Shown: positions 1 through 8,921 of the stretch, piece after piece
Layout of the letters: every line of letters begins with the position of its first letter
How positions within the stretch are numbered: the first letter of the stretch is position 1
Assembly: GCF_009720745.1 (NCBI RefSeq)
Contig: NZ_WNKX01000002.1
Span: forward strand, 124,001 to 188,000
DNA length: 64,000 nucleotides
Reading direction: 5' to 3'
Source: Massilia eburnea
GTDB taxonomy: Bacteria > Pseudomonadota > Gammaproteobacteria > Burkholderiales > Burkholderiaceae_D
Made by a program: the position numbers and the translations under genes
Notes under the pieces: model-generated
Seen by the model: the letters and a program-made list of their open reading frames with translations, nothing else
Told to the model about the DNA's origin: nothing
The model's database searches: none

Positions 1-1
1 C

Positions 2-709
2 CATGTGATCGGTGAGCTGATCGCGGGCGGCCCACCGGCGCTGATCATCGCCCAGGGCCTTGAGACCCCGCCGGACATCCTGGCGATCTGCGACGAAAAG
101 AATATCCCGCTGTTCTCCACCCCGCTTCCGGCGGCACAGGTGATCGACTTCCTGCGCGTCTATCTGTCGAAAAAGCTGGCGCAGCGCATCATCATGCACG
201 GCGTATTCATGGACGTGCTGGGGGTGGGCGTGCTGATCACCGGCGACTCCGGCCTCGGTAAATCCGAACTGGGTCTTGAATTGATTTCACGTTCGCACGG
301 CCTGGTGGCCGATGATGCGGTGGAATTCGCGCGCATTGCACCGAACATGATTGAAGGCCGCTGCCCACCGCTGCTGCAAAACCTGCTGGAAGTGCGCGGC
401 CTGGGCCTGCTCGATATCAAAGCGATCTTTGGCGAGACCGCCGTGCGCCGCAAGATGCGATTGAAACTGATCGTGCACCTGGTGCGCCGCTCGGCGCTGG
501 AAGAAGAAGTGGAGCGACTGCCGTTCCAGTTCCCGACCGAAGACGTGCTGGGGCTTCCGATCCGCAAGGTCGTGATTCCCGTCGCCGCCGGCCGCAATAT
601 CGCGGTGCTGCTGGAAGCCGCGGTACGCAACACCATCCTGCAGTTGCGCGGCATCGACACCCTGCAAGAATTCATGGAGCGCCAGCGCCAAGCCATGTCC
701 GGCGACTGA
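2..709 (+). CDS. hprK: HPr kinase/phosphorylase, 5'-truncated by the window edge
   Basis: The reading frame is open from the first base, so the true start lies outside the window; about 235 residues of a protein usually near 310-325 residues are present. A Walker A P-loop (GDSGLGKS) lies about 80 residues into the visible part, preceded by a conserved His in HGVF. The HprK signature [10 protein letters not shown] follows. The enzyme phosphorylates and dephosphorylates a Ser of HPr-type phosphocarrier proteins, linking the nitrogen/carbon PTS to regulation. The gene ends 16 bases before rapZ on the same strand, the usual ptsN-hprK-rapZ order. Family assignment is firm; the missing N-terminus is only a window effect. 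Confidence 0.95.
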   Translation, partial: HVIGELIAGGPPALIIAQGLETPPDILAICDEKNIPLFSTPLPAAQVIDFLRVYLSKKLAQRIIMHGVFMDVLGVGVLITGDSGLGKSELGLELISRSHGLVADDAVEFARIAPNMIEGRCPPLLQNLLEVRGLGLLDIKAIFGETAVRRKMRLKLIVHLVRRSALEEEVERLPFQFPTEDVLGLPIRKVVIPVAAGRNIAVLLEAAVRNTILQLRGIDTLQEFMERQRQAMSGD

Positions 710-725
710 TGGTACTATCAGTCAC

Positions 726-1589
726 ATGCGAATCGTCCTACTCACTGGTATTTCCGGCGCAGGCAAGTCCGTTGCGCTGAACGTGCTCGAAGACACAGGT
801 TACTACTGCGTCGACAACCTGCCGCCCGCGCTGCTGCCCGACCTGGTCAACCGCCTTGCGTTGGACGGCACGTCGGCGCTCGCCGTTGCGGTCGATGCGC
901 GCAGTGCATCCAGCCTTGCCAGCCTGCCCGGTGAATACCGCAAGCTGAAAGAGGACGGCCACGAGGTCAAGGTGATCTTCCTTACCGCGAACACACACTC
1001 GCTGGTGGCACGCTTTTCGGAAACCCGCCGCAGCCATCCCCTGTCGCATGAAGTCCACCCGGGCCAGAATCCTGCCGGCCGCCGCACGCTGATTGAAAGT
1101 ATCGCCGAAGAACGCGAACGCCTGTCTGCCATCCAGCAGCTTGGCCACGTGATCGACACTTCGGAGATGAGCGCCAACAAGCTGCGCGCCTGGATCAAGG
1201 ACCTGGTGCACAGCGAAAACGCGCCGTTGACGCTGCTGTTCGAATCGTTCGCCTTCAAGGTTGGCGTGCCGCTCGACGCCGACTTCATGTTCGACGTGCG
1301 CGCCATCCCGAATCCCTATTATGACCTGGCGCTGCGTCCGCTGAACGGCCGCGACGCGCCAGTGATCGCCTTCCTCGATGCACAGGAAAGCGCGGAAGAG
1401 ATGTTCCAGGATATCAAAAACTTCGTCACCAAATGGCTGCCGCACTTCAAGCGCGACAACCGTTCCTACCTGACGGTCGCGGTCGGCTGCACTGGCGGCC
1501 AGCACCGCTCAGTCTATATGGCTGAACGCCTGGCGCGCCATTTCGCACCGGTCGAAACCGTGGTGCTGCGCCACCGCGAGCAAACCTGA
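726..1589 (+). CDS. rapZ: RNase adapter protein RapZ
   Basis: This 287-residue protein has the length usual for the RapZ/YvcJ family. The N-terminal P-loop GISGAGKS is at residues 8-15, and the C-terminal signature GCTGGQHRS starts near residue 254. In E. coli RapZ binds GlmZ/GlmY small RNAs and directs GlmZ to RNase E, tuning glucosamine-6-phosphate synthase; whether those RNAs exist here cannot be judged from this window. The start ATG is 16 bases after the hprK stop, consistent with one transcript. The next gene is convergent and no clear terminator is visible in the 31-base gap. Confidence 0.95.
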   Translation: MRIVLLTGISGAGKSVALNVLEDTGYYCVDNLPPALLPDLVNRLALDGTSALAVAVDARSASSLASLPGEYRKLKEDGHEVKVIFLTANTHSLVARFSETRRSHPLSHEVHPGQNPAGRRTLIESIAEERERLSAIQQLGHVIDTSEMSANKLRAWIKDLVHSENAPLTLLFESFAFKVGVPLDADFMFDVRAIPNPYYDLALRPLNGRDAPVIAFLDAQESAEEMFQDIKNFVTKWLPHFKRDNRSYLTVAVGCTGGQHRSVYMAERLARHFAPVETVVLRHREQT

Positions 1590-1620
1590 AGACCGCAGGT
1601 TCATCCAGCCACTTTGGCGC

Positions 1621-2637
1621 CTACACGGAGGAATCAGCCTTGACGGCAAAACACCTGCGGTAATCTCGCGGTGCCACGCCAAGGGTGCGCTGAAACACTG
1701 ACCGTAGGCGCTCCTCGTTGCCGAAACCGCACAGCCGCGCGATTTGCTCCACTTTGCGCGGCGAACCCTCCAGCATGCGGCGCGCAGCTTCTATCCGCAA
1801 CACCTCCACGCCCTTGGCAGGAGTGCGCCCCGTTTTCTGTTTATAGACGCGAGCGAAATTGCGCGGGCTCATATTCACCCGCTCTGCCATGACCTCCACC
1901 GACATCGGCTCAAGCGTCAAGTTATCCATGATCCAGAGATGCAGGCGTTCGAAAAGTTCCCCCTCCTCCGACTGCGCCAGCAAAAGTTCGCTGAACTGTG
2001 CTTGTCCACCGGGGCGCTTGAGGAATACCACCAGCTCGCGCGCCACCTGCATGGCGATGGCGTGTCCGCAATCGGCTTCCACCAGCGCAAGCGCGAGATC
2101 GACGCCCGCACTGACACCGGCCGAAGTCCACACCGCCTGCTGCCGCACGAAGATTGCGTCGCTATCGACTTCAACAGATGGGAAGCGCTCCCTGAGCAAG
2201 TCGCACATGGCCCAATGCGTGGCCGCGCGCTTGCCGTTAAGCAGCCCTGCCTGCGCCAGCAGGAACGTGCCGCTGCATACAGAAACCGTACGGCGCGATT
2301 GCGAAGAAGCCTGGCGCAACCAGTCCGTCAGCTTCTGTTGCAGCCACTGGATACGCGGCATGTGCGGCGAGCCTGGAACGACAATGGTATCGACGTCCAT
2401 CGGGTCGAAGGCGTCGAGCGGCTCCGTCATGATTGCCAGCCCCTCTGCGGAGCCTACCAGTCCCCCACTCACACTGGCCGTATGCAGCACATAGCCTGCC
2501 TGGCCACGCGCGCGCAAGCGCTTGTCGGCTGCCCAGAACACGGTCTGGGGACCGGTCAAATCAAACAGGCCGACTTCCTCATAAGCCAGGAAAAGCACCA
2601 GGCGGGACGTTGGCAGGAATTCAGGGGTATTCGTCAT
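1621..2637 (-). CDS. GlxA/FtrA-type transcriptional regulator (DJ-1/PfpI domain plus AraC HTH)
   Basis: This 338-residue protein has an N-terminal class I glutamine amidotransferase-like (DJ-1/PfpI) domain with the nucleophile-elbow Cys at residue 121 (VCSGTF) and a conserved His at 141. The C-terminal third is an AraC-type double HTH (NMSPRNFARVYKQKTGRTP, then a second helix set near IARLCGFG). I chose the ATG at 2637 because GGAG lies about ten bases upstream; the frame stays open to 2721 without a better ribosome site. It is divergent from the AhpD-like/SDR pair, only 67 bases away, so it probably regulates that pair. The inducer is unknown. Confidence 0.85.
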   Translation of the reverse strand: MTNTPEFLPTSRLVLFLAYEEVGLFDLTGPQTVFWAADKRLRARGQAGYVLHTASVSGGLVGSAEGLAIMTEPLDAFDPMDVDTIVVPGSPHMPRIQWLQQKLTDWLRQASSQSRRTVSVCSGTFLLAQAGLLNGKRAATHWAMCDLLRERFPSVEVDSDAIFVRQQAVWTSAGVSAGVDLALALVEADCGHAIAMQVARELVVFLKRPGGQAQFSELLLAQSEEGELFERLHLWIMDNLTLEPMSVEVMAERVNMSPRNFARVYKQKTGRTPAKGVEVLRIEAARRMLEGSPRKVEQIARLCGFGNEERLRSVFQRTLGVAPRDYRRCFAVKADSSV

Positions 2638-2704
2638 TTCAGCTGATTCTCCGTCGCCTAACATGAGGCTGTCAATGTGACCCCGGCACCTGAAAGGATA
2701 GACC

Positions 2705-3184
2705 ATGAGCCAGCGTATCAACTACTTCCAACAATCCCCGGAACTCGTCAAGAAGATGATTGAGCTCGGCAATGCACTGGAGTCCAGCAGCATCGAACAA
2801 TCGATTCGCCATCTGGTGGAAATTCGCGCCTCGCAGATGAACGGCTGCGCCTTTTGCCTGGACATGCACATCAAGCAAGCCCGCATGCACGGCGAACGGG
2901 AACTGCGCTTGCACCATCTGGTGAACTGGCGTGAGTCGCCCCTGTTTGAACAGCGCGAACGCGCCGCGCTGGCCTGGACCGAGATCCTGACCAGAATTCC
3001 TGAACAGGGAGTCCCCACAGATGTCTATGAGCGCGTACGTACGCAATACTCGGAAAAGGAATTGTCCGACCTGACCTTCGTGATCATGTCCATCAACGCA
3101 TGGAACCGCGCCAATATAGCCTTCACGCTGGTGCCGGGTTCGTTCGACAAGAATTTCGGCCTGGACCAATCCGGCCTGGTATAA
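2705..3184 (+). CDS. Carboxymuconolactone decarboxylase/AhpD-family protein
   Basis: This 159-residue protein carries the AhpD-type motif E39...C48-A-F-C51...H55, the redox-active CxxC with its upstream Glu and downstream His. Family members are alkylhydroperoxidase-like or carboxymuconolactone decarboxylase-like; the CxxC favours a peroxidase-like role. A good AAGGA site lies upstream of the ATG. The gene ends 10 bases before a short-chain dehydrogenase-like gene with its own GGAG site, so the two form an operon divergent from the GlxA-type regulator. The substrate cannot be read from sequence. Confidence 0.85.
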   Translation: MSQRINYFQQSPELVKKMIELGNALESSSIEQSIRHLVEIRASQMNGCAFCLDMHIKQARMHGERELRLHHLVNWRESPLFEQRERAALAWTEILTRIPEQGVPTDVYERVRTQYSEKELSDLTFVIMSINAWNRANIAFTLVPGSFDKNFGLDQSGLV

Positions 3185-3194
3185 GGAGCTTGAA

Positions 3195-3941
3195 ATGAAA
3201 ATCGTAATTATCGGCGGCACTGGCCTGATAGGCAGCAAAGTAGTCGCCATCCTGAGTGGCAAGGGTCATGCAGTGATTGCCGCCTCACCCAAAGGCGGTG
3301 TAAATGCGGTCACGGGCGAAGGCCTGGAAGATGCGCTGGCAGGTGCGGATGTCGTGGTCGACGTAGCCAACTCGCCCTCCTGGGCTGACGACGATGTAAT
3401 GGCCTTCTTCACTGGATCTAGCCGCAACCTGCTGGCGGCTGAATCACAAGCGGGCGTGAAGCATCACGTGGCGCTGTCCATCGTCAACGCAGAGCGCATG
3501 CCAAATAGCGGCTACATGCGTGCCAAGGTCGCGCAGGAGAATATCATCAAGGATGGCCGAATTCCCTACACCATCGTGCGCGCCACCCAATTCATGGAAT
3601 TCATGGCCGGGATCGGGCAAGGTTCAGTGGTAGAGGGGGCGATTCGCCTGTCGCCCGCGCTGATCCAGCCTATCGCTTCGGACGACGTCGCTGCGGCAGT
3701 AGCCGAAGCGGCCATTGCGGCGCCGCTTAACGGCACCGTGGAAGTGGCAGGTCCTGAACAATTCCGGCTCGACCTGATCGTCGGCCGCGCACTGGCGGCA
3801 ATTGGCGAAACGCGCGCTATCGTCACCGATCCGAAAGCGCTGTACTTTGGTACGGAACTGGATGATACGAGCTTGGTGCCCGCATCCAACTCAAAAGTCC
3901 GCCTCGGCAAACTGCGTTATGACGATTGGCAGAGGCAATGA
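3195..3941 (+). CDS. NmrA/SDR-family NAD(P)-binding protein
   Basis: This 248-residue protein begins with a Rossmann dinucleotide motif GGTGLIG at residues 7-13. It lacks a clear Tyr-x3-Lys pair of the classical SDRs; the closest is SGYMRAK. It therefore resembles the atypical/extended NmrA-like sensors or reductases. It follows the AhpD-like gene by 10 bases and is presumably co-regulated by the divergent GlxA-type protein. The set resembles operons for handling organic oxidants or electrophiles, but this is inference. Confidence 0.8.
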   Translation: MKIVIIGGTGLIGSKVVAILSGKGHAVIAASPKGGVNAVTGEGLEDALAGADVVVDVANSPSWADDDVMAFFTGSSRNLLAAESQAGVKHHVALSIVNAERMPNSGYMRAKVAQENIIKDGRIPYTIVRATQFMEFMAGIGQGSVVEGAIRLSPALIQPIASDDVAAAVAEAAIAAPLNGTVEVAGPEQFRLDLIVGRALAAIGETRAIVTDPKALYFGTELDDTSLVPASNSKVRLGKLRYDDWQRQ

Positions 3942-4030
3942 GCTCGGCCATTTCTGGGAAGTGGCAGTCGGCATCTGCGGCCAGTCCGCTGCGGCGCGCG
4001 ATCTTGCGGGCGACAACGCCATTGGGGCCC

Positions 4031-4525
4031 TCACTCCAGCCGCAACTGCCAATAGCTGACGTCGATCCAGCGGCCGAACTTGCGGCCGACTTCCTTGAAG
4101 GCGCCAACAGGCTGGAAGCCCATTTTTTCGTGCAGGCCCACGCTGGCCTCGTTGGGTAACGCCACCCCGCCAATCACCAAGTGCACACCGCTTTGGCGCA
4201 GCAGGTTGAACAGATGCTGGTACAGCCTGCGCGCAAGGCCTTTTCCGCGCGCCGCCTGATGCAGGTAGATCGAACTCTCGACCGAAAAGCGGTAGGCGGA
4301 GCGTTCTTTCCATTTGCTGGCGTAGGCATAGCCGAGGATGTTGCCTTCCTGCTCCAGCACCAGCCATGGAAGCTTGGAAGAGATGACTTTCGCGATGCGG
4401 CTGGCCATGTCGTCGATGCCGACTTCCGCTTCCTCGAAAGTGATGGTGGTGGTAGCGACGTAGTGGTTGTAAATTGCCGCGATCGCGGCGGCATCGGCCG
4501 GGTGGGCTGAGCGGATGGTGGTCAT
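4031..4525 (-). CDS. GNAT N-acetyltransferase, phosphinothricin/methionine sulfone-type
   Basis: This 164-residue single-domain GNAT protein has the family N-terminus IRSAHPADAAAIAAIYNHYV and the acetyl-CoA loop RGKGLARRLY in the middle. The C-terminal HEKMGFQPVGAFKEVG segment is typical of the PAT/YncA subgroup, which acetylates phosphinothricin, methionine sulfone or similar small amines. The true substrate is unknown. It is convergent with the SDR gene, separated by 89 bases in which I see no gene, and lies 77 bases downstream of the VOC gene on the same strand. Confidence 0.85.
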   Translation of the reverse strand: MTTIRSAHPADAAAIAAIYNHYVATTTITFEEAEVGIDDMASRIAKVISSKLPWLVLEQEGNILGYAYASKWKERSAYRFSVESSIYLHQAARGKGLARRLYQHLFNLLRQSGVHLVIGGVALPNEASVGLHEKMGFQPVGAFKEVGRKFGRWIDVSYWQLRLE

Positions 4526-4602
4526 GAGCGCTTCGGTAAAGTGAATGATCCAAGCGTTACAGCAAGATGCGGGCCAGCCGTCGGCCGGCCCCGTGCACCA
4601 AA

Positions 4603-4977
4603 TTAGTCCATCCAGTGCACCACTTCGATCGTATGCTGGTCCGGATCGGTGATCATGGTCCCAAAATAGCGCTCGTTGACGTCAGGACGCAGGCCCGGGG
4701 CGCGCAGCGAGGCCGCACCTTGCGCGATGGCGTTGGCGTGGAAGGCGTGCGTCGCCAGCTGCGACTTGGCCCTGATGGCGATATGGCCGCGCTGTCCCAC
4801 CAGGGGCGCGTCGCCTTGCGCCGGATAGATGGCGAAGGCCCAGTGGCCGTCTGCGCCGAAGATGGCCTGTCCAGCGTCCTGGTGCTGCACGCTGTAGCCG
4901 AGCGGCTCCAGGCAAGCCTTGTAGAATTCCACGGCGCGCGGCAGGTCGCAGGTGGCGATGGATACGTGGTCAATCAT
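4603..4977 (-). CDS. VOC-family (glyoxalase/bleomycin resistance-like) protein
   Basis: This 124-residue protein has one VOC module pair, starting MIDHVSIATCDLPRAVEFY, with metal-ligand candidates His4, a mid-protein His in GHIAIR and a C-terminal Glu in HTIEVVHW. A strong GGAGA ribosome site precedes the ATG. Such small VOC proteins can be dioxygenases, lyases or drug-binding proteins, and sequence alone does not decide. It is transcribed in the same direction as the GNAT gene and may share a transcript with it. Confidence 0.8.
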   Translation of the reverse strand: MIDHVSIATCDLPRAVEFYKACLEPLGYSVQHQDAGQAIFGADGHWAFAIYPAQGDAPLVGQRGHIAIRAKSQLATHAFHANAIAQGAASLRAPGLRPDVNERYFGTMITDPDQHTIEVVHWMD

Positions 4978-5069
4978 GATGCTCTCCTTTCAAACGACGA
5001 GCGCTCATCTTAGGCAGTCCGAGTGGAACGGTTTCCCGATTTCACACAGGCCAGTGGGAAATTTTTTCA

Positions 5070-5086
5070 CTTAGCTTTATGCTAAG
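5070..5086. promoter_or_regulatory. Inverted repeat upstream of exported-protein gene
   Basis: A perfect 6-base inverted repeat (CTTAGC-TTTAT-GCTAAG) lies 34 bases before the ATG of the exported protein at 5120, just after an AT-rich stretch. Its position fits an operator or promoter-overlapping site. It is not a terminator for the VOC gene, which reads away from it. No protein is proposed to bind it. Confidence 0.35.
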
Positions 5087-5119
5087 CTCACTTCTTCATG
5101 CGCGAAGGAGCGGAGAACA

Positions 5120-5854
5120 ATGAGCTTACTCGTACTGCTGGCAGCTGCCGCCGTTGGCGCCGCCGGCGCCGATGTCGACCCTGATCCGGCTTGGCTCTGC
5201 ACTGGGAAGTACTATGGGGCCTTCGTTTCCCCATCCGGCACCTCGGCCAAATGGCCCGTGCTGAAATCCTTGCCGGAACATCTGCGCGGCAAAAGCACCA
5301 TCTTGCTTGCCACCCCGGGCGCATACGCCGGCGGCAAGTCGCACGTGATGTATGCGGATACCAAGAGCGGCAAGGCTTATATCGAGCAAGCCGCCGGGAC
5401 GCTGGATTCCGTGGTGATCTTCGGCCCCTTGCCAAAGATCCCCTGTAGCGATCCCGCGGCCACCGACATCCTCGATCTTGCGCAGTTCTTCATGCGCACC
5501 TACGCCGACGACCTCGCCGCAGGCGACCGTAAGGCACTTGCCAACCGCTATTCCCGGCGGGGCACCATCTTCATTGGCGGAGAGTGGAAGGAAGAAGTTC
5601 CGTTCGACAAACTGTCGAAGGAATATGCGAGCAGCTGGAAACCGCCCGTCATGTTCCATTGGCAAGGATTAGCATTCGAAAAGATCGGCGACCAGGCGGT
5701 GATGATCACCGGCGGCGTCGCGCGTAGCGATCAGACCGGCGCAGCATCGACCTCGCACTCTTACGCCGTTCTGCTGGTCAAGGAAGACGGCGTGCTGCGC
5801 ATCCGTATGGAAAGCGGAGCGCCACCAGCCAGGCCACAGCTCAGCCAAAGGTAA
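5120..5854 (+). CDS. Exported two-domain protein: conserved two-Cys domain plus NTF2-like domain
   Basis: This 244-residue protein has a short hydrophobic N-terminus (residues 2-16) that looks like a signal peptide but has no basic residue. Residues 20-109 form a domain bounded by Cys27 and Cys109, with motifs FVSPSG, LPEHLR and FGPLP. This domain is about 52 percent identical, without gaps, to the next gene. Residues 112 to the end (DLAQFFMRTYADDLAAGD...) resemble an NTF2/SnoaL-like (DUF4440-type) domain. A GGAG site precedes the ATG. I do not recognise the N-terminal domain or its function; a disulfide between the two Cys is a reasonable guess if it is periplasmic. Confidence 0.7.
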   Translation: MSLLVLLAAAAVGAAGADVDPDPAWLCTGKYYGAFVSPSGTSAKWPVLKSLPEHLRGKSTILLATPGAYAGGKSHVMYADTKSGKAYIEQAAGTLDSVVIFGPLPKIPCSDPAATDILDLAQFFMRTYADDLAAGDRKALANRYSRRGTIFIGGEWKEEVPFDKLSKEYASSWKPPVMFHWQGLAFEKIGDQAVMITGGVARSDQTGAASTSHSYAVLLVKEDGVLRIRMESGAPPARPQLSQR

Positions 5855-5900
5855 CAAATTAATCTGATGCGTCACCAGACTATTGATCTATCATCAGCAT

Positions 5901-6230
5901 ATGGCGATCTCATTACTGCTTGCAGCAGCGCTAGGCTCTGCACCCGTTGAGCCGGACCCGATCTGGCGCTGCACAGCCGCGCACTACGGCCACTTCGTGT
6001 CGCCGTCCGGCACGCAGGAAAAATGGCCCACCGTGCCCAAGCTGCCAGAGCATCTGCGCGACACACGCCAGATCAACCTCAATTCCCCCGGCATGCTGCC
6101 CGGCGGCCGTGCACACATGATGTACATCGACACCGCCGCCAAAGTCGTCTACATCCTGCAGACTTCCGGCCCGCCGGAATCCGAAGTCGTGTTTGGTCCG
6201 CTGCCTCCAGTCGATTGCCCTAAAGAGTGA
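5901..6230 (+). CDS. Exported two-Cys domain protein, stand-alone paralogue of the preceding gene
   Basis: This 109-residue protein consists of a short hydrophobic N-terminus and a domain aligned without gaps to residues 20-109 of the preceding protein (47 of 90 identical by my count). Cys24 and Cys106 are separated by exactly the same 82 residues as in the neighbour. It lacks the NTF2-like half. No convincing ribosome site precedes the ATG at 5901; a TTG at 5883 is an alternative. Tandem position and similarity indicate local duplication with gain or loss of the second domain. Function is unknown. Confidence 0.65.
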   Translation: MAISLLLAAALGSAPVEPDPIWRCTAAHYGHFVSPSGTQEKWPTVPKLPEHLRDTRQINLNSPGMLPGGRAHMMYIDTAAKVVYILQTSGPPESEVVFGPLPPVDCPKE

Positions 6231-6288
6231 CAGCGCAGCAAGCATTCCGGTCCGCAGTCCTCGTGCTCGCGCACTACGAGTAAGCACC

Positions 6289-7305
6289 ATGCCGACTATT
6301 CTCACGCACGCCGCGATCCCGCTGGCACTCGGCTTCGCGCTCGGACCGCGACGCATTTCACGCAAGCTGCTTATCGCAGGAATGCTTGCTTCGATGATGC
6401 CTGACCTGGACGTCATCGGACTCAAACTCGGCATCGAGTACGGCGACCAATTCGGCCATCGGGGGGCTTCGCACTCGATCGTATTTGCGCTTGCATTGGG
6501 CATGCTGGCGGCCCTGTTTGCACCATGGTTGCATGCGGGCCGACGGACCGCAGCGGCCTTTGTAGCGTTCGCCTGCGTCTCGCATCCATTGCTTGATATG
6601 TGCACAACCGGCGGCCTAGGTGCGGCGCTTTGGTGGCCGCTATCGGAGCAACGAATGTTCTTCGCCGCGCAGCTCATCAAGGTTTCTCCTTTGACCGCGG
6701 ATCGCTTCTTCGGCCCTGGCGGTGTCGCGGCCATCAAATCCGAAATTCTCTGGGTCTGGCTGCCATGTTGTGCGGTGATGCTGGCAGCCTGGGATCGGAG
6801 AACGCAGCTTCCTTCTTTCCACGTAACGCAACATGGCGTCTTCAAACCGATCGCCATGACCCGCGAGCTGGGTCTCTATGCCATCGGGGCTGCGCTGGCC
6901 CTGTTCTATCACTTCGCGGGCAACGGCCATTTGCTGGGGGCCGTTGGCATGTTCGTGGCCATGGCAATCATGCGCTGCTTCCAGATGCGCAAGCTCGGGC
7001 CGGATGGCGAGCCGATCGTCGCCGTCTTGGAACACACCCTGCTATTCCGAAATCCAGGATTCAGGCAAACAGTGGAAGCCATGCCCCTTGCAGAGATAGA
7101 TCAGCTTAAAGTCTACGGCCAGCAGGGAAATCGGCACTATCGGTTTCTGCTTGCAGGGCAGGACGCGAAGGACCTTTCCCTGATGCAGAACAAGGATGCA
7201 GAGCAGGCCGTGATCGCATTCCTTGAAAAGACCCTGCCAGGGAAAGTCATCGTTGCCAAAGCGCCGCAGACATTCTTTGAAAAAGTACGCGGAGAGCAAA
7301 TGTAA
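6289..7305 (+). CDS. DUF457/YdjM-type metal-dependent hydrolase family membrane protein
   Basis: This 338-residue protein begins MPTILTHAAIPLALGFALG, with the early conserved His of the LexA-induced YdjM/DUF457 family. It has a further HRGASHS motif and SHPLLD, giving the His/Asp pattern typical of that family, with several membrane segments through about residue 220. The C-terminal 110 residues are mostly soluble. The start at 6289 places the family motif at residue 1. The biochemical role of the family is not established. It follows the two exported paralogues by 58 bases and may be transcribed with them. Confidence 0.8.
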   Translation: MPTILTHAAIPLALGFALGPRRISRKLLIAGMLASMMPDLDVIGLKLGIEYGDQFGHRGASHSIVFALALGMLAALFAPWLHAGRRTAAAFVAFACVSHPLLDMCTTGGLGAALWWPLSEQRMFFAAQLIKVSPLTADRFFGPGGVAAIKSEILWVWLPCCAVMLAAWDRRTQLPSFHVTQHGVFKPIAMTRELGLYAIGAALALFYHFAGNGHLLGAVGMFVAMAIMRCFQMRKLGPDGEPIVAVLEHTLLFRNPGFRQTVEAMPLAEIDQLKVYGQQGNRHYRFLLAGQDAKDLSLMQNKDAEQAVIAFLEKTLPGKVIVAKAPQTFFEKVRGEQM

Positions 7306-7312
7306 TGCAAGC

Positions 7313-7774
7313 TCAAAGCGTCAGCTTGGTCTCGAACTTCGAGCAGTTCATGGCGAACAGGCTCTTGACGTTGATGACGTTGTGGTGGGAGGTGAAGACG
7401 CGGCGGGTGAAGGCGCTGTATTCTTCCATCGATTCCACTGTGACGATCAGGTGGAAGTCGAATTCGCCCGCCACTTCGTAGCAGGACATCACCTCCGGTT
7501 CGGAGCGCATGCGGTGCTCGAATTGCTTGAGGATGTCGGTGTTCTGCTTTTCCAGTTCTACCGACACGAAGACCGTCAGCGGGCGGCCAGCCAGCGCGCG
7601 ATCGACCAGTGCGACCGCTTTCACCAGTACGCCGTCGGCGCGCAGCTTTTCGATGCGGCGCTGACAGGTGGCGACCGACGAATGCACGCGCTCTGCGATT
7701 TCGCGCAGCGGCGTGCTGGCATCTTCTTGCAGGATATTGAGGATGCCGCGATCGATCCGGTCCAGTTCCCTCAT
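7313..7774 (-). CDS. Lrp/AsnC-family transcriptional regulator
   Basis: This 153-residue regulator starts MRELDRIDRGILNILQ, the standard Lrp HTH opening (HTH about residues 5-60), followed by the RAM ligand-binding/oligomer domain. The frame stays open further upstream, but the ATG at 7774 overlaps the stop of the upstream hydrolase gene by four bases (ATGA), which decides the start. The coupling suggests joint expression with 3-hydroxyisobutyryl-CoA hydrolase. Control of branched-chain amino acid breakdown is a plausible role but is inferred from context only. Confidence 0.9.
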   Translation of the reverse strand: MRELDRIDRGILNILQEDASTPLREIAERVHSSVATCQRRIEKLRADGVLVKAVALVDRALAGRPLTVFVSVELEKQNTDILKQFEHRMRSEPEVMSCYEVAGEFDFHLIVTVESMEEYSAFTRRVFTSHHNVINVKSLFAMNCSKFETKLTL

Positions 7775-8856
7775 GCGAGATGGCGCAGCGGATGCGCCCA
7801 GGCCGGCCAGCATGGCTCGAAGAAGCGGGCCACCATCTCGGGTGAGACCTCGGCCAGCGTAGCGGGATTCCACTTCGGCTGGTTGTCCTTGTCGATCACC
7901 AGCGCACGCACGCCTTCATAGATTTCTCCGTGCTCGAAGTTGCGGCGCACGAGGTTGCGCTCCATGCGCAGGCAATCGGACACGCCCGATGCGGCGCCGC
8001 GCTTGAGCAGTTCGTGGGTCACGCACATCATCAATGGCGAACGCAATTCCATCGCTTTCAGGGACTTCTGCGCGAACGGATGGCTGTCGCCGCGCAGCGA
8101 TTCCATGATGGCGGGCACCGAGCCTGCCGAGAAATGCTGGTCGATCAGCGCGCGTTGCACTTCCAGCTCGCTGTCCCCAGCAAAGGCGTTATGCGGGCCG
8201 GCGAAGACGGCAATCGCGTCGCGCAGAGACTTGCCGGGAGTGGATTCGACCAGCGCGGTCAGCGCGGCCAGTTCGGTCTCCGGCACGAAGTAGTCGGCCA
8301 GGTCCAGGTAAAGCGCATCGGCAGCGCCGACGGTCAGGCCCGTCAGGCCCAGCCACATTCCCAACTGGCCGGGCGCATGCGACAGGAAGTGGCTGCCGCC
8401 GACGTCCGGGAACAGGCCGATATTCACTTCCGGCATGGCCATCTTGGTGCGGCCGGTGACGATGCGTACGCCGCAATCCGGACCGCCCTGGGCGATGCCC
8501 ATGCCGCCGCCCATTACCACGCCATCCATCAGCGCCACATAAGGCTTGGGATAGAAATGGATCAGGTGGTTGAGCGCATATTCTTCGGTGAAGAAGTCCT
8601 CCAGCAGTGCGCTGCCGCCTTGGGTGCTGGCGCGGCCGACATCGTGGAAGAAGCGGATATCGCCACCGGCGCACAAGGCGCGCTCGCTGCTGCTGCGTAC
8701 GACCACCGCGGCCACGGACGCGTCGTCGCGCCAATCCAGCAGCGCCTGGGTCATTGCGCGCACCATGTCGAGGGACAGGGAATTAAGGGCCTTGGGGCGG
8801 TCCAGCGTGATGAAGCCGGTGCCGTTGGAGATATGGGTTTGGACGTGTTCGCTCAT
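7771..8856 (-). CDS. 3-hydroxyisobutyryl-CoA hydrolase-like enoyl-CoA hydratase family protein
   Basis: This 361-residue crotonase-fold protein shows the oxyanion-hole motifs ALCAGGDIRFF and GGGMGIAQGG, plus the PEVNIGLFPDVGGS segment with the catalytic Glu and Asp. The length and the long C-terminal extension fit 3-hydroxyisobutyryl-CoA hydrolase (HIBCH) rather than a simple hydratase of about 260 residues. The enzyme would release 3-hydroxyisobutyrate in valine degradation. It overlaps the Lrp gene by four bases. An ordinary enoyl-CoA hydratase/isomerase is the less likely alternative. Confidence 0.85.
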   Translation of the reverse strand: MSEHVQTHISNGTGFITLDRPKALNSLSLDMVRAMTQALLDWRDDASVAAVVVRSSSERALCAGGDIRFFHDVGRASTQGGSALLEDFFTEEYALNHLIHFYPKPYVALMDGVVMGGGMGIAQGGPDCGVRIVTGRTKMAMPEVNIGLFPDVGGSHFLSHAPGQLGMWLGLTGLTVGAADALYLDLADYFVPETELAALTALVESTPGKSLRDAIAVFAGPHNAFAGDSELEVQRALIDQHFSAGSVPAIMESLRGDSHPFAQKSLKAMELRSPLMMCVTHELLKRGAASGVSDCLRMERNLVRRNFEHGEIYEGVRALVIDKDNQPKWNPATLAEVSPEMVARFFEPCWPAWAHPLRHLA

Positions 8857-8873
8857 GCAATTATTTTAACCGC

Positions 8874-8899
8874 AAAAAAGGGCGCCAATTGCGCCCTTT
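8874..8899 (-). terminator. Rho-independent terminator downstream of hpf
   Basis: On the minus strand a 9-base stem (AAAGGGCGC / GCGCCCTTT, 5-base loop) is followed by a run of six T. It lies 23 bases after the hpf stop and before the hydrolase gene, so it ends the lptC-lptA-lptB-rpoN-hpf transcript. Confidence 0.85.
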
Positions 8900-8921
8900 G
8901 GTGTGCTACACGGCCAGTCCT

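Noticed and set aside
3942..4030. Possible remnant coding sequence between the SDR and GNAT genes
   Set aside because: A minus-strand frame stays open through the gap, but no start, motif or similarity supports a gene or fragment.
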